Positions 1 to 7,904 are shown, counted from the stretch's first letter. The stretch: 64,000 nt of DNA from Lederbergia citrisecunda (GCF_018343695.1 NZ_JAGYPJ010000001.1:2137481-2201480), one strand, 5' to 3'. The notes: generated from the letters alone by a model not told the origin. A program made the numbers and translations.

Positions 1-122
1 CGTGTTACTCACCCGTCCGCCGCTAACTTCAGGGAGCAAGCTCCCATCCATTCGCTCGACTTGCATGTATTAGGCACGCCGCCAGCGTTCGTCCTGAGCC
101 AGGATCAAACTCTCATATAAGT
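1..122 (-). rRNA. 16S ribosomal RNA, 5' end (partial)
   Basis: The reverse complement carries the universal 16S start (AGAGTTTGATCCTGGCTCAG, followed by the GACGAACGCTGGCGGCGTGC block) at about 73-114. The gene is read leftward and leaves the window at position 1, so only about 120 nt are present. The exact mature 5' end is not marked in the sequence; I place it near 118-122 from the usual distance to the AGAGTTTGAT block. This is the start of an rrn operon that lies outside the window. Confidence 0.97.
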
Positions 123-242
123 AGTTGATTAGCTCATAAGCTGGCAATGGTTTAAAACCATTGTTTAAAATAATTTTTGACGTTTGTTTCGTTCAGTTTT
201 CAAAGATCAAAATCTCGCTTTAACTAAATTAGCGACTTTCAA

Positions 243-271
243 ATAATAACACTTTTTCGCTTGGTAGTCAA
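243..271 (-). promoter_or_regulatory. rRNA promoter P2 (proximal)
   Basis: On the minus strand, -35 TTGACT (complement of 266-271) and -10 TATTAT (complement of 243-248) are separated by exactly 17 nt. It sits about 120 nt upstream of the 16S 5' end, the usual place for a proximal Bacillus rrn promoter. Confidence 0.75.
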
Positions 272-339
272 TCACTTTTTTTTTTGTGAAAAACTACTTT
301 TTTTGATTTAAGTTTAACGTCCTGTTTCGGACGTTTATT

Positions 340-368
340 AATATAACACGGATATTTTATTTGCACAA
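340..368 (-). promoter_or_regulatory. rRNA promoter P1 (distal)
   Basis: On the minus strand, -35 TTGTGC (complement of 363-368) and -10 TATATT (complement of 340-345) are separated by 17 nt. With the proximal promoter it forms the tandem arrangement, about 97 nt apart, typical of Bacillus rrn operons. The -35 is weaker than that of P2. Confidence 0.6.
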
Positions 369-615
369 TACTTTTTTAAAAATAATTTAGTTCTTTTTTT
401 GTGCGATTGATTTATAGCTATTAGTAAATAAGCAAAGAACTTCAATAGATACTTACTACATATGAATTATTGTGCGTCATTTAGATTAAGAAACAATATA
501 AATAACATTTATTATACTTCTATATTATATTGTATAATCACAAATTTTTCGTGTCATGATTAAACATCGCAACATAAAACAAGATATGTTTTTATTTATT
601 AGTCATAATAGTAGT

Positions 616-885
616 TTACTTCTTCTTGTTTTTTATATTATCCATGGTGATTAAATTTGCAGGATTGAAAATTGCTTGTAGTTTGTTCGATGGTAGTCGT
701 ACTAAATTCGTTAAACGTTTTTGCCAAAGCAAACTAAACTGCAGACAATCCCTTCCTAGAATATCTTCAGGTAGTTTTTCAAACCGAAGTTCTTCTATAT
801 AATGTGACTTTTTACTAAAATGAATTCCATCTGTATCCTCACTTTCATTTCTCTTAAAAAGATAATGTAAACGAACAAAGTTGAT
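616..885 (-). pseudogene. Unrecognised gene remnant (C-terminal 89 codons, no start)
   Basis: Read leftward, 885 to 616 is an open frame of 89 codons ending in TAA at 616-618 and preceded by an in-frame TGA at 886-888. The translation has normal protein composition (segments such as HYIEELRFEKLPEDILG and CLQFSLLWQKRLTNLV) but no start codon with a ribosome-binding site near its 5' end. I read it as the surviving tail of a larger gene. I do not recognise the family. Confidence 0.4.
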
Positions 886-1036
886 TCACCAGTTATTCTT
901 TTTAGATTGAGCAAGAATTTACACCTTTATTCTCAACTATTAAGAATTGAGATTTTCTATCTATTCATGAAGACTTATAAAAAAAATCGTAATAAACATT
1001 AATTCTCTCACGATTCACACTTGATCAAGACCTATA

Positions 1037-1172
1037 CCTCTGAAATACCACTCTTTTGTCCTGATTCGGACTCAATCGAGACTAAAACATCGGAATTGCC
1101 ATTCTTCTGTCCCGATTCGGACTCAATCGAGACAGAGACACCCGATATACCTCTCTACTGTCTCGATTCATA
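1037..1172. repeat. 51-bp tandem repeat, about 2.6 copies
   Basis: The block TGTCCTGATTCGGACTCAAT followed by CGAGAC recurs with a period of exactly 51 nt (anchors at 1057, 1108 and 1159). The third copy breaks off after TGTCTCGATTC. The units are imperfect, so it is not a recent duplication. It lies in a gene-free stretch among pseudogene fragments and has no open reading frame of its own. Confidence 0.75.
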
Positions 1173-1300
1173 GTAAAAATCTACAGATTCTGATCAACAA
1201 ACAATGGCGAAGCTTTGTCAAAGCGAAAGGGATGCTCATATTCGAAATGACCTTCAATAAAAACCGTTGATCATGTCTTTCTTTTGAAAAGTCCTTATCA

Positions 1301-1414
1301 CTATCTAATGTGATATGGCTTCATATAAACCGCCTTACCAAAGTTGGCTAACCAAACTCCTACATATGTTTCTGCACCAGTATTAAAAAAATTGGCGTTT
1401 TGTATTCGTTCACC
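1301..1414 (-). pseudogene. kdgK: 2-keto-3-deoxygluconate kinase remnant (N-terminal fragment)
   Basis: Read leftward from 1414 to a TAG at 1301-1303, the frame gives ERIQNANFFNTGAETYVGVW, then LANFGKAVYMKP. This matches the N-terminal substrate-binding region of PfkB-type KDG kinases (pattern R-x-x-Q-A-x-x-F-x-x-x-x-G-G-A-E-x-N-V-A-x-x-L-A-N-F-G). Start codon and remainder are missing or out of frame. It lies just downstream of eda on the same strand, where a kdgK gene would be expected. The family assignment is from memory of the consensus and could be wrong. Confidence 0.5.
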
Positions 1415-1464
1415 TTATATGTAGAAAAACGAAATAAAATTTCGTCAAATGTCACGATTTTTTA

Positions 1465-2115
1465 TTATAATGCCTCTCTAGCTTGTTGGACTTTACTTAC
1501 ATATTGTTCCGCATATTTCGTGATTAAATCAAAATCGCCAGTTTTAGCTGGTGCAACTAAATTGCCCCCGACACCAACGGCAACACAACCATTTTTGATC
1601 CATTGATCTATGTTTTCTAGACTTACTCCACCTGTTGGCATAATATTCACTTGTGGTAGTGGCGCTTTCACCGCTTTAACAAAATCTGGACCAAAAGCAT
1701 TTCCTGGAAATAGCTTTATAATGTCTACACCGTATTCAAGTGCATTTCTCATTTCCGTAATCGTCATGCAGCCTGGCATATACGGTATTTGATATAAATT
1801 ACAAAGTTTGGCGGTTTCTAAATCAAAGCTTGGGCTTACAATATATTTAGCACCTGCCAATATAGCAATTCTAGCAGTTATGGCATCAAGTACTGTTCCA
1901 GCACCAATAACAACGTTGTTATTATTTTTGTAAAAAATAGAGAGTTCCTCTATGATTTCTGAAGCTCCTTGCACAGTAAACGTGATTTCAATTCCACGAA
2001 TCCCACCTTTTACACATGCTTCGGAAATCTTTATTGCTTCTTCCTTTGAGTCTGCTCTTACAACTGCGACGACACCACATTCAATTATGTTACTTATGAC
2101 ATTATACTTATTCAT
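1465..2115 (-). CDS. eda: KDPG / 2-keto-4-hydroxyglutarate aldolase
   Basis: Class I aldolase that splits 2-keto-3-deoxy-6-phosphogluconate into pyruvate and glyceraldehyde-3-phosphate, the last step of hexuronate breakdown. The 216-residue protein has the usual length and (beta/alpha)8 pattern: catalytic Glu43 in GIEITF, the GAGTVLD phosphate-site segment at 71-77, the Schiff-base Lys134 in IIKLFPG, and the PTGGV phosphate loop near 160. The ATG follows a GGGGGTG ribosome site. It lies downstream of the uronate operon but is set apart by a terminator and has its own upstream cre-like site. A perfect copy of the locus operator lies inside codons 65-70. The expected partner kdgK survives only as a remnant downstream. 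Confidence 0.93.
   Translation of the reverse strand: MNKYNVISNIIECGVVAVVRADSKEEAIKISEACVKGGIRGIEITFTVQGASEIIEELSIFYKNNNNVVIGAGTVLDAITARIAILAGAKYIVSPSFDLETAKLCNLYQIPYMPGCMTITEMRNALEYGVDIIKLFPGNAFGPDFVKAVKAPLPQVNIMPTGGVSLENIDQWIKNGCVAVGVGGNLVAPAKTGDFDLITKYAEQYVSKVQQAREAL
1906..1923. promoter_or_regulatory. Intragenic operator-like palindrome in eda
   Basis: AATAACAACGTTGTTATT is a perfect 18-bp palindrome within codons 65-70 of eda (Asn-Asn-Asn-Val-Val-Ile). It is identical base for base to the palindrome in the uxaE promoter at 7855-7872. I infer a binding site for the LacI-type regulator at 8111-9112, acting as a roadblock about 190 bp into the gene. Confidence 0.6.
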
Positions 2116-2202
2116 ATTACACCCCCAAAATTTCAGTCAACATTATTATTCTAGCTCTGGGTATACACATTGATTATATATAACCACAAACTAGTTTACA
2201 AG

Positions 2203-2216
2203 AGTTAACGCTTTCA
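2203..2216 (-). promoter_or_regulatory. cre site (CcpA) upstream of eda
   Basis: The minus strand reads TGAAAGCGTTAACT, a full match to the Bacillus cre consensus TGWAARCGYTWNCW, about 90 bp upstream of the eda start. It suggests catabolite repression of eda by CcpA. Confidence 0.6.
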
Positions 2217-2327
2217 CGAATATGTTCCCTAGTCCTTCTTTCTCTTTATGATTTCAAGTATACTATAGAAGGATCTTGAATAACTACAACATCATTTTTA
2301 CCTCCAAAGCCTCTACTACCATATGAA

Positions 2328-2355
2328 AAAGGCTACGGAGTCATCCATAGCCTTT
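2328..2355 (-). terminator. Rho-independent terminator downstream of the uronate operon
   Basis: AAAGGCTACGG and CCATAGCCTTT form a hairpin; on the minus strand it is followed by a T run. It lies after the SDR gene (stop at 2531) and before the eda promoter, so it ends the uxaE-uxaC-larA-like-SDR operon. Confidence 0.7.
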
Positions 2356-2530
2356 CATTTATAAAAGTTATATTTATTATTAGCTGATTCTATTCTAATT
2401 TGTATGTTGACTTACACTCTAGTCCCACGCTTTCTGGCCAAGTGGTGAAATCAACAGATTGATTAAATAAGAAAACCCATACAAAATAATGGACCAATTA
2501 TCAATGGCTATCTTCAAAGCAACATAAAGG

Positions 2531-3304
2531 TTAAATTGTCATACTTCCGAATCCGCCATCTACACGAATAAAGGTGCCCGTAACAAAACCTGATGCTTTA
2601 TCGGATGCTAAATAAATAGCTGCTCCTTGAAGTTCCTCTGGTACACCAAAGCGATTCATCGGTGTGTGGTTCATAATGGATGCAATCCGTTCTTCACTCA
2701 ATATTTTACGATTTTGTTCTGCAGGGAAAAAACCCGGAATAATGGCATTTACACGAATTCCATAAGGCGCAAATTCTCTCGCTAAAAACTGTGTAACACT
2801 ATTGACACCTGCTTTTGAAGCTGAATAAGTGAATACTTTTGATAAAGGCGTTGTCGAAGATACGGAGGAAATATTAATAATACTTCCTTTTCTGTTTTGT
2901 TCCACCATACGTTTTGCAAAAATTTGAGTTGTAAAAACAAGCCCTTTTAAATTTACATCCATTATATCTTCCCACTCTTCCATTTCTAATTCAAAGAAAG
3001 GAGTGGTACTGTTTTTCCCAGGTGCATTTAATAAAATATCCCATCCACCTGACCATGCTTCAATCTCTTTCGCAAGACTTTCTATCGATTCTAGAGAACT
3101 AACATCACCGTAAAAAGATTTCGCTTCTCCGCCATTCTCAATGATTTCTTTAGTAACAGCCTCAGCTTTTTCTAAATTTCTTCCAACGATGGCAAGTTTT
3201 GCACCGTGCTCTGCCAGCCCTTTAGCAATGGAGCTGCCAAGTACGCTATTTCCCCCGACCGCCACAGCCACTTTTCCAGTCAAATCAAATAGATTGCTCA
3301 CCAC
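2531..3304 (-). CDS. SDR oxidoreductase, probable D-mannonate oxidoreductase (fructuronate reductase)
   Basis: A 257-residue NAD(P)-dependent short-chain dehydrogenase. Visible parts: a glycine-rich nucleotide loop GGNSVLGSS at 17-25 (a variant of TGxxxGxG), LLNAPG in place of NNAG near 92, catalytic Ser146/147, Tyr160 and Lys164 (YSASK). The C-terminal signatures PGFFPAEQNR and HTPMNRFGVPEEL are those I associate with the UxuB/YjmF-type SDR that interconverts D-fructuronate and D-mannonate. The start is GTG after GGAGGTG. It begins 24 nt after the larA-like gene and is the last gene of the operon. Alternative: a gluconate 5-dehydrogenase-like enzyme. Confidence 0.75.
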   Translation of the reverse strand: MVSNLFDLTGKVAVAVGGNSVLGSSIAKGLAEHGAKLAIVGRNLEKAEAVTKEIIENGGEAKSFYGDVSSLESIESLAKEIEAWSGGWDILLNAPGKNSTTPFFELEMEEWEDIMDVNLKGLVFTTQIFAKRMVEQNRKGSIINISSVSSTTPLSKVFTYSASKAGVNSVTQFLAREFAPYGIRVNAIIPGFFPAEQNRKILSEERIASIMNHTPMNRFGVPEELQGAAIYLASDKASGFVTGTFIRVDGGFGSMTI

Positions 3305-3328
3305 TACACCTCCAATTATTCAATATCT

Positions 3329-4600
3329 TCACTTTCTGAAATTTCCATTCTCATCAAATTCCATTTCATATAATTCAGATATTATCTCTAAATTTGAATG
3401 CTGTTTAACATAATCAAGAAGGTCTTCCGAAACTTCTATCTCACTTATTTCCAGTGTATTTTTGATCCGAACGAGTTTAACTTTACTAAAATCCAAAATA
3501 TTGCAAGTTTTAATGGACGCTTTTATGCAGAGACAATCATTTGCCAAAGTGGTTGCAATTTTAGTAGGTGAAACAACCGTTGAGGTTAATCCATTTGCAT
3601 AGGTTGCTTCTCTGTCCATCTTGTCTACGAGACGCTGTGTTGTAAAATCTGCGGTTCCCACGCCATTTGCATTGCCTTCGCTCTCTTTTGTTATATCGAG
3701 GACCGCCATTTTGTTTACTTCTGGACCACCATGTGCATATGGAGTTGGATATCGGCCCGTAATATTCGGATCCATCCCGTCTCCACTGATGTTTTTACCG
3801 ATTTCATCAATTACGAGCACATCAATTTGTTCAAAAAAGAGTTTTGGCAACAGTTGCTTTGCTAACTTTTGCAACTCTATTTCCTCTTCTTCAATTTCAT
3901 CAGGAGTCAGTACTGACACTTTTGCTACTTTATCAAAAGCATTTTCAACTGAAGCAACAGCGAATAATATCGGCTTTTTTTCCATAATTACTTTAGCCAT
4001 AGCTGGAACATTCTCAGCCATATATTTAAAGCCAAGTTGATGACAAGCTTCAGCGCCTTTTTGTTTTCCTAACCCAATACTGATCATCTTCATAATTCCA
4101 CTTTCCACTCGACCACGAAAAGCAGTATGTGGTTTAACTCGGTTTAATACAACAATACCGTCCGCCTGTGAGGCAATCTTATCGATATAAACTGGAAGAC
4201 CATTTGGCAATTCCCCAAGTTTGATTACTTCCATGGAAGAACGAATTTCGGCATTGACCGTTTCTTCTGTTACTCCCAGATGTTCCAATACTGCTTTTTG
4301 GCCCTCTGCCGTCGCCCCTCCATGACTTCCCATACTTGGGACGATAAATGGGATTGCACCTAGTTCTTTTAAAAATGTTACTGTAATCGCGGTCATGTCT
4401 ACAATTCGATCAACACCTCGACTCCCAACCGCAATGGCAATTTCCATACCAGGTTTAACCTTCGACTTAATTTTTTCTTGATTCAATTCAGCTCTTAAGG
4501 CAGCTTCAAAGTCATCAATCCTGGTTGCGTCAAATTTCTGCCGGACTTTTACCATTTTTGGAAGCGGAATGTCTTTTAGCAATTCTTCTAATATACCCAA
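3329..4600 (-). CDS. LarA-family (DUF2088) nickel-pincer racemase/epimerase homologue
   Basis: A 423-residue protein of the lactate racemase LarA family, whose members use a nickel-pincer nucleotide to invert the alpha carbon of 2-hydroxy acids. The family signature SMGSHGGAT is at 89-97. His93, His158, Lys171 and His187 line up with LarA His108, His174, Lys184 (cofactor-linked) and His200 (nickel ligand); Lys-to-His spacing is 16 in both. The start is TTG after GAGGGAGTG. It lies between uxaC and the mannonate-forming SDR. Some LarA homologues are reported to act on aldonates (gluconate 2-epimerase), so I infer a C2 epimerase for mannonate or altronate. No larB, larC or larE is in the window. 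The family is secure; the substrate is not. Confidence 0.8.
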   Translation of the reverse strand: MGILEELLKDIPLPKMVKVRQKFDATRIDDFEAALRAELNQEKIKSKVKPGMEIAIAVGSRGVDRIVDMTAITVTFLKELGAIPFIVPSMGSHGGATAEGQKAVLEHLGVTEETVNAEIRSSMEVIKLGELPNGLPVYIDKIASQADGIVVLNRVKPHTAFRGRVESGIMKMISIGLGKQKGAEACHQLGFKYMAENVPAMAKVIMEKKPILFAVASVENAFDKVAKVSVLTPDEIEEEEIELQKLAKQLLPKLFFEQIDVLVIDEIGKNISGDGMDPNITGRYPTPYAHGGPEVNKMAVLDITKESEGNANGVGTADFTTQRLVDKMDREATYANGLTSTVVSPTKIATTLANDCLCIKASIKTCNILDFSKVKLVRIKNTLEISEIEVSEDLLDYVKQHSNLEIISELYEMEFDENGNFRK

Positions 4601-4659
4601 AATTATTCACTCCCTCATGTGTTTTAACTATGCCAACCAAAAATAACCAACAATGATAA

Positions 4660-4709
4660 GGGCTACCCTCCACTGGAACATTTTTCAGCTATCCAGGATG
4701 AAGTAGCCC
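4660..4709 (-). promoter_or_regulatory. Intercistronic stem-loop between uxaC and the larA-like gene
   Basis: GGGCTAC (4660-4666) pairs with GTAGCCC (4703-4709); inside, CTGGA (4673-4677) pairs with TCCAG (4692-4696). On the minus strand it is not followed by a clear T run. It may attenuate or stabilise the mRNA between two operon genes, or be a weak terminator. Confidence 0.4.
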
Positions 4710-4729
4710 CCCTGCAGTTAATCTTGTTT

Positions 4730-6133
4730 TTATTTTTCTAAACCAAAATAACGTTTTGCATTCTCATAGCATATATTACGCACATATTTTTCTAGTAGAG
4801 TCATATCTTTAGGTACTTTGCTTTCTTCGACCCAAGTTCCTAATAAGTTACATAATATTCTTCTGAAATACTCGTGTCTTGGAAACGATAGAAAGCTTCT
4901 TGAATCAGTAAGCATCCCAATAAAATTACTAATTAAGCCAATATTAGCGAGTGTCTTCATTTGGTCTTCCATTCCATCAATTGTGTCATTATACCACCAT
5001 GCTGTACCAAACTGGACTTTGCCAGGTACTTCAGAGCTTTGATAGTTCCCTGCCATCGCTGCGAGAACATCATAATCTTTCGCATTTATGCTATAAAGAA
5101 TTGTCTTTGGTAACTTATCTTTTTGCTCTAATGAATCTAGAAAACTAGCCAATTTATTGGCAATCAACAGATCACCAATTGAGTCAAAGCCAGTGTCAGG
5201 CCCTAACTTTGCAAACATGCGCTTATTATTATTCCGAAGTGCACCTAAATGGAGCTGCATTGCCCAGCCTTTTTCAGCGTACCATTCTCCGAGAGCAAGT
5301 AATGTATAAGTCTTAAATTTTTCAGCCTCTTCCTCTGAAACATCTTCGCCACTTAAACGCTTCTTGAAAATTTGATCGACTTCTTGTTTGAAAGCTTCCT
5401 TGAAAAACATTACATCAATACCATGATCGGAGCTTTTACAACCATGCTCAGCAAAATAATCTACCCTCTTAGATAATGCATCCAAAAATGCATCATAATT
5501 TTCAATGGATGAATTCGTTACTTCCCCTAATCTTTCCACCCATGGCAAAAAGGTTTCTCGTTCAATAAATAAGCCTTTATCTGGTCGGAATGAAGGTGAG
5601 ACTGTCACTTCAAAACCTTCCTCTTTTAATGCTCGGTGGCTTTCTAAATTGTCAGTTGGATCATCTGTTGTTCCAACAAATTCAACTTTATCCTTTTTTA
5701 AGATGGAACGTACAGATAGCGCTGGAGCCGATAGTTTTCTATTCGCCTCTTCCCATATAGCTGGAGCAGATTTTTCATTTAATACTTCATCGATCTCAAA
5801 ATATCTTATTAATTCTAAATGAGTCCAATGGTATAAAGGGTTACCTAATGAATTGGGAACCGTTTCAGCCCATTTTAAGAACTTTTCGTAACCGCTTTTA
5901 TTTCCTGTAATATAATCCTCATGAATCCCATTTGCACGCATGGCACGCCATTTATAATGATCTCCACCAAGCCAAATATCAGCAATATTATTAAAATTTT
6001 TATCTTCTAAAATCTCTTCTTGTTTTAAATGATTATGATAATCAATGATTGGCAAATCTTTTGCCGTGTTATGGAAGAGTTCCTTTGCCGTTTCATTATA
6101 TAGTAGAAAATCATCTGTTATAAAAGTTTTCAT
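4730..6133 (-). CDS. uxaC: Uronate isomerase
   Basis: Converts D-glucuronate to D-fructuronate and D-galacturonate to D-tagaturonate, the first step of hexuronate catabolism in the cytoplasm. The 467-residue length fits the family (about 470). The amidohydrolase-type metal motif H-x-H is at 33-35 (IDYHNHL), with further conserved stretches WLGGDHYKWRAMR near 55 and GMLTDSRSFLSFPRHEYFRR near 405-424, the latter typical of UxaC. ATG with a GAAAGGATGG ribosome site. It is transcribed with uxaE, 143 bp upstream, and the larA-like gene downstream. Confidence 0.95.
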   Translation of the reverse strand: MKTFITDDFLLYNETAKELFHNTAKDLPIIDYHNHLKQEEILEDKNFNNIADIWLGGDHYKWRAMRANGIHEDYITGNKSGYEKFLKWAETVPNSLGNPLYHWTHLELIRYFEIDEVLNEKSAPAIWEEANRKLSAPALSVRSILKKDKVEFVGTTDDPTDNLESHRALKEEGFEVTVSPSFRPDKGLFIERETFLPWVERLGEVTNSSIENYDAFLDALSKRVDYFAEHGCKSSDHGIDVMFFKEAFKQEVDQIFKKRLSGEDVSEEEAEKFKTYTLLALGEWYAEKGWAMQLHLGALRNNNKRMFAKLGPDTGFDSIGDLLIANKLASFLDSLEQKDKLPKTILYSINAKDYDVLAAMAGNYQSSEVPGKVQFGTAWWYNDTIDGMEDQMKTLANIGLISNFIGMLTDSRSFLSFPRHEYFRRILCNLLGTWVEESKVPKDMTLLEKYVRNICYENAKRYFGLEK

Positions 6134-6276
6134 AAATCATTCGCCATCCTTTCATATAGAGGAGTGTTCATTGTTTACGGACTGTAACATTTGAATGCAC
6201 TGCTTGTAAATTATCAGGTAAACTTCGCGCATACTCCCAGTACAATCCACGACAATATTTGTATTCGGTTCATTCT
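6134..6276 (-). other. uxaE-uxaC spacer with a possible decayed coding tail
   Basis: The 143-bp gap is long for an operon. Read leftward it holds an open stretch translating to YCRGLYWEYARSLPDNLQAV plus about ten more residues, then TGA. It has no start codon or ribosome site. It may be the tail of a gene lost from between uxaE and uxaC, or chance. I see no promoter or terminator in it. Confidence 0.25.
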
Positions 6277-7767
6277 TTAAAGTCCCAACGTATCCACATG
6301 GTTCCCAATATGATGAACTAATGATTCTATATATTCATCTTCATACTCATCAAGCGTTTTATAGAATTCTTCTTTAAACAATGGCTCTCCGTTATCATCT
6401 TTTGCAGTTAAAATTATTCCATATGTAACATGAAGAACTTGACGCGCAGCATCATTATTCATATAGTCTGCAAGATTTTCATCTGTCACTGAATCAAGTG
6501 GTGCAATTGAATCCAGATCAGGAGTAATATGATAGTATTTCAATGCCTCTTCCAAATTTCTCAATGCAAACGTATGCAACCTTCTATATAAATAAGGATT
6601 TGTTTTTGCAATAACCCTGACGGCTTCAAGCCAGTTTGTACCAGCTGTCTTTACATGGACGATACCTTTTGTATGCTTTGCGATAATTGGGAAAACTCTA
6701 AATTTATCACTGCCTGAATGGATACTGAGCTTATATCCAAAATACTCTGCAATCAAGGCATGCTCACTTAATTCACGTTCGAATTGTTCAACATCTCCAA
6801 TATAATCGATTCCTTTTTGGAATTCTCCGCAAAATCTTGGAGCAAGACTGATCACCTTTACTCCTTTGGATGTTAATTCATTCGCAACGAAAAAATGTGC
6901 CATTGGAGATGTAATCGTTTCTGTTTCATCAATAGAAATTTCAAAGTCAAAGTCGCGATCCAGCTTGCTAATATACTCATTATAAACATGAACCATATAT
7001 TTAAGAGCTTCGTCATACTCTAAAACATATTTTATCAATGTTTCTTCATCAAATGAAATCGCTACTCCGTTTACATCAAATGTTTGATGTAAATACCTTT
7101 CATTATAATAATCTTGAACATCTTTTGGATACTTTTCAAACTCACTTCGCACTTCTTCTAAAGACTTAGCACCAATCCCAGTTGGAATATAATCTGAGCA
7201 GTCTAATGTCAACATTGAGATTCCAAGCTCAAGAGCCATTTGAATATCACTTTCTTGCTTAATATGATCACCATCTGCACCATATCCACCTTCATATCCC
7301 TCTTGGAAAACCGCAAACGCCGCTGCATCAAGCATATCATTCATTGTACGGTTCGTTAAAGTTAATTCGCGTATACTTTGTTGTGCAAGAATCGGTTTTA
7401 CAAGACGACCTTTAATTGCTTCAATATGACCAGGAGATGCTAATCCTAAACGATCTCCCAATCCCATTGTTGCAATCTTAGTACCGAAAGCACGAGGGAC
7501 AGTATAGTCAAAATAACGATTTAGTACTAGACGATTTTCATGGCTCAATGGACAAGCCTTGCCCTTTCCAATATTCTCCCCTTGTAAATCATCGAAAAGA
7601 GAACCTTTACCAACAACTAGGATGTATCTGATACCATTTGTTTTTACCATTATTAATCTAGCTTGTTCGTGTTCCTTAAATGATTTTTTATAGACTTTTA
7701 CTCTAGTATTACTCGCTGTTATTTTTCCTTGATATAATTCTTCAATAACTGACAATAATCCTTCCAT
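6277..7767 (-). CDS. uxaE: Tagaturonate epimerase (UxaE family)
   Basis: A 496-residue protein resembling the UxaE family, which epimerises D-tagaturonate to D-fructuronate at C4 (first described in Thermotoga) so that galacturonate enters the glucuronate branch. Recognised from overall sequence: TMGLGDRLGLASPGHI near 100, the YGADGDHIK segment near 165, SIDETETITSPMAHFF, and ISLAPRFCGEFQKGIDYIGD followed by HSGSDKF. I place the start at the ATG at 7767, 9 nt from AAAGG; an upstream ATG at 7776 overlaps that site. First gene of the operon; its promoter carries the LacI-type operator and a cre-like site. Confidence 0.85.
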   Translation of the reverse strand: MEGLLSVIEELYQGKITASNTRVKVYKKSFKEHEQARLIMVKTNGIRYILVVGKGSLFDDLQGENIGKGKACPLSHENRLVLNRYFDYTVPRAFGTKIATMGLGDRLGLASPGHIEAIKGRLVKPILAQQSIRELTLTNRTMNDMLDAAAFAVFQEGYEGGYGADGDHIKQESDIQMALELGISMLTLDCSDYIPTGIGAKSLEEVRSEFEKYPKDVQDYYNERYLHQTFDVNGVAISFDEETLIKYVLEYDEALKYMVHVYNEYISKLDRDFDFEISIDETETITSPMAHFFVANELTSKGVKVISLAPRFCGEFQKGIDYIGDVEQFERELSEHALIAEYFGYKLSIHSGSDKFRVFPIIAKHTKGIVHVKTAGTNWLEAVRVIAKTNPYLYRRLHTFALRNLEEALKYYHITPDLDSIAPLDSVTDENLADYMNNDAARQVLHVTYGIILTAKDDNGEPLFKEEFYKTLDEYEDEYIESLVHHIGNHVDTLGL

Positions 7768-7825
7768 TCCTATCATCCTTTACATTATTGTAATGTCCTA
7801 TCATTTCTAGTAGTTTAGCTCGAAA

Positions 7826-7839
7826 TGATAACGCTACCA
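7826..7839 (+). promoter_or_regulatory. cre-like site (CcpA) in the uxaE leader
   Basis: TGATAACGCTACCA matches 13 of 14 positions of TGWAARCGYTWNCW. It lies downstream of the inferred uxaE promoter and before the start codon, where CcpA would act as a roadblock. Confidence 0.5.
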
Positions 7840-7854
7840 AATATCACATCTCGA

Positions 7855-7872
7855 AATAACAACGTTGTTATT
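7855..7872. promoter_or_regulatory. Operator of the uronate operon
   Basis: AATAACAACGTTGTTATT is a perfect palindrome with a central CG, as expected for a LacI-family site. It overlaps the predicted transcription start of the leftward operon. The same 18 bp recur inside eda (1906-1923), and a 16/18 version lies before the regulator gene (8036-8053). Confidence 0.75.
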
Positions 7873-7875
7873 TTA

Positions 7876-7904
7876 ATGATAGACCAATAAAGCTATTAAC
7901 ACAA
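7876..7904 (-). promoter_or_regulatory. Promoter of the uronate operon
   Basis: On the minus strand, -35 TTGTGT (complement of 7899-7904) and -10 TATCAT (complement of 7876-7881) have a 17-nt spacer. The inferred start falls in the operator at 7855-7872, consistent with simple repression. Confidence 0.6.
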
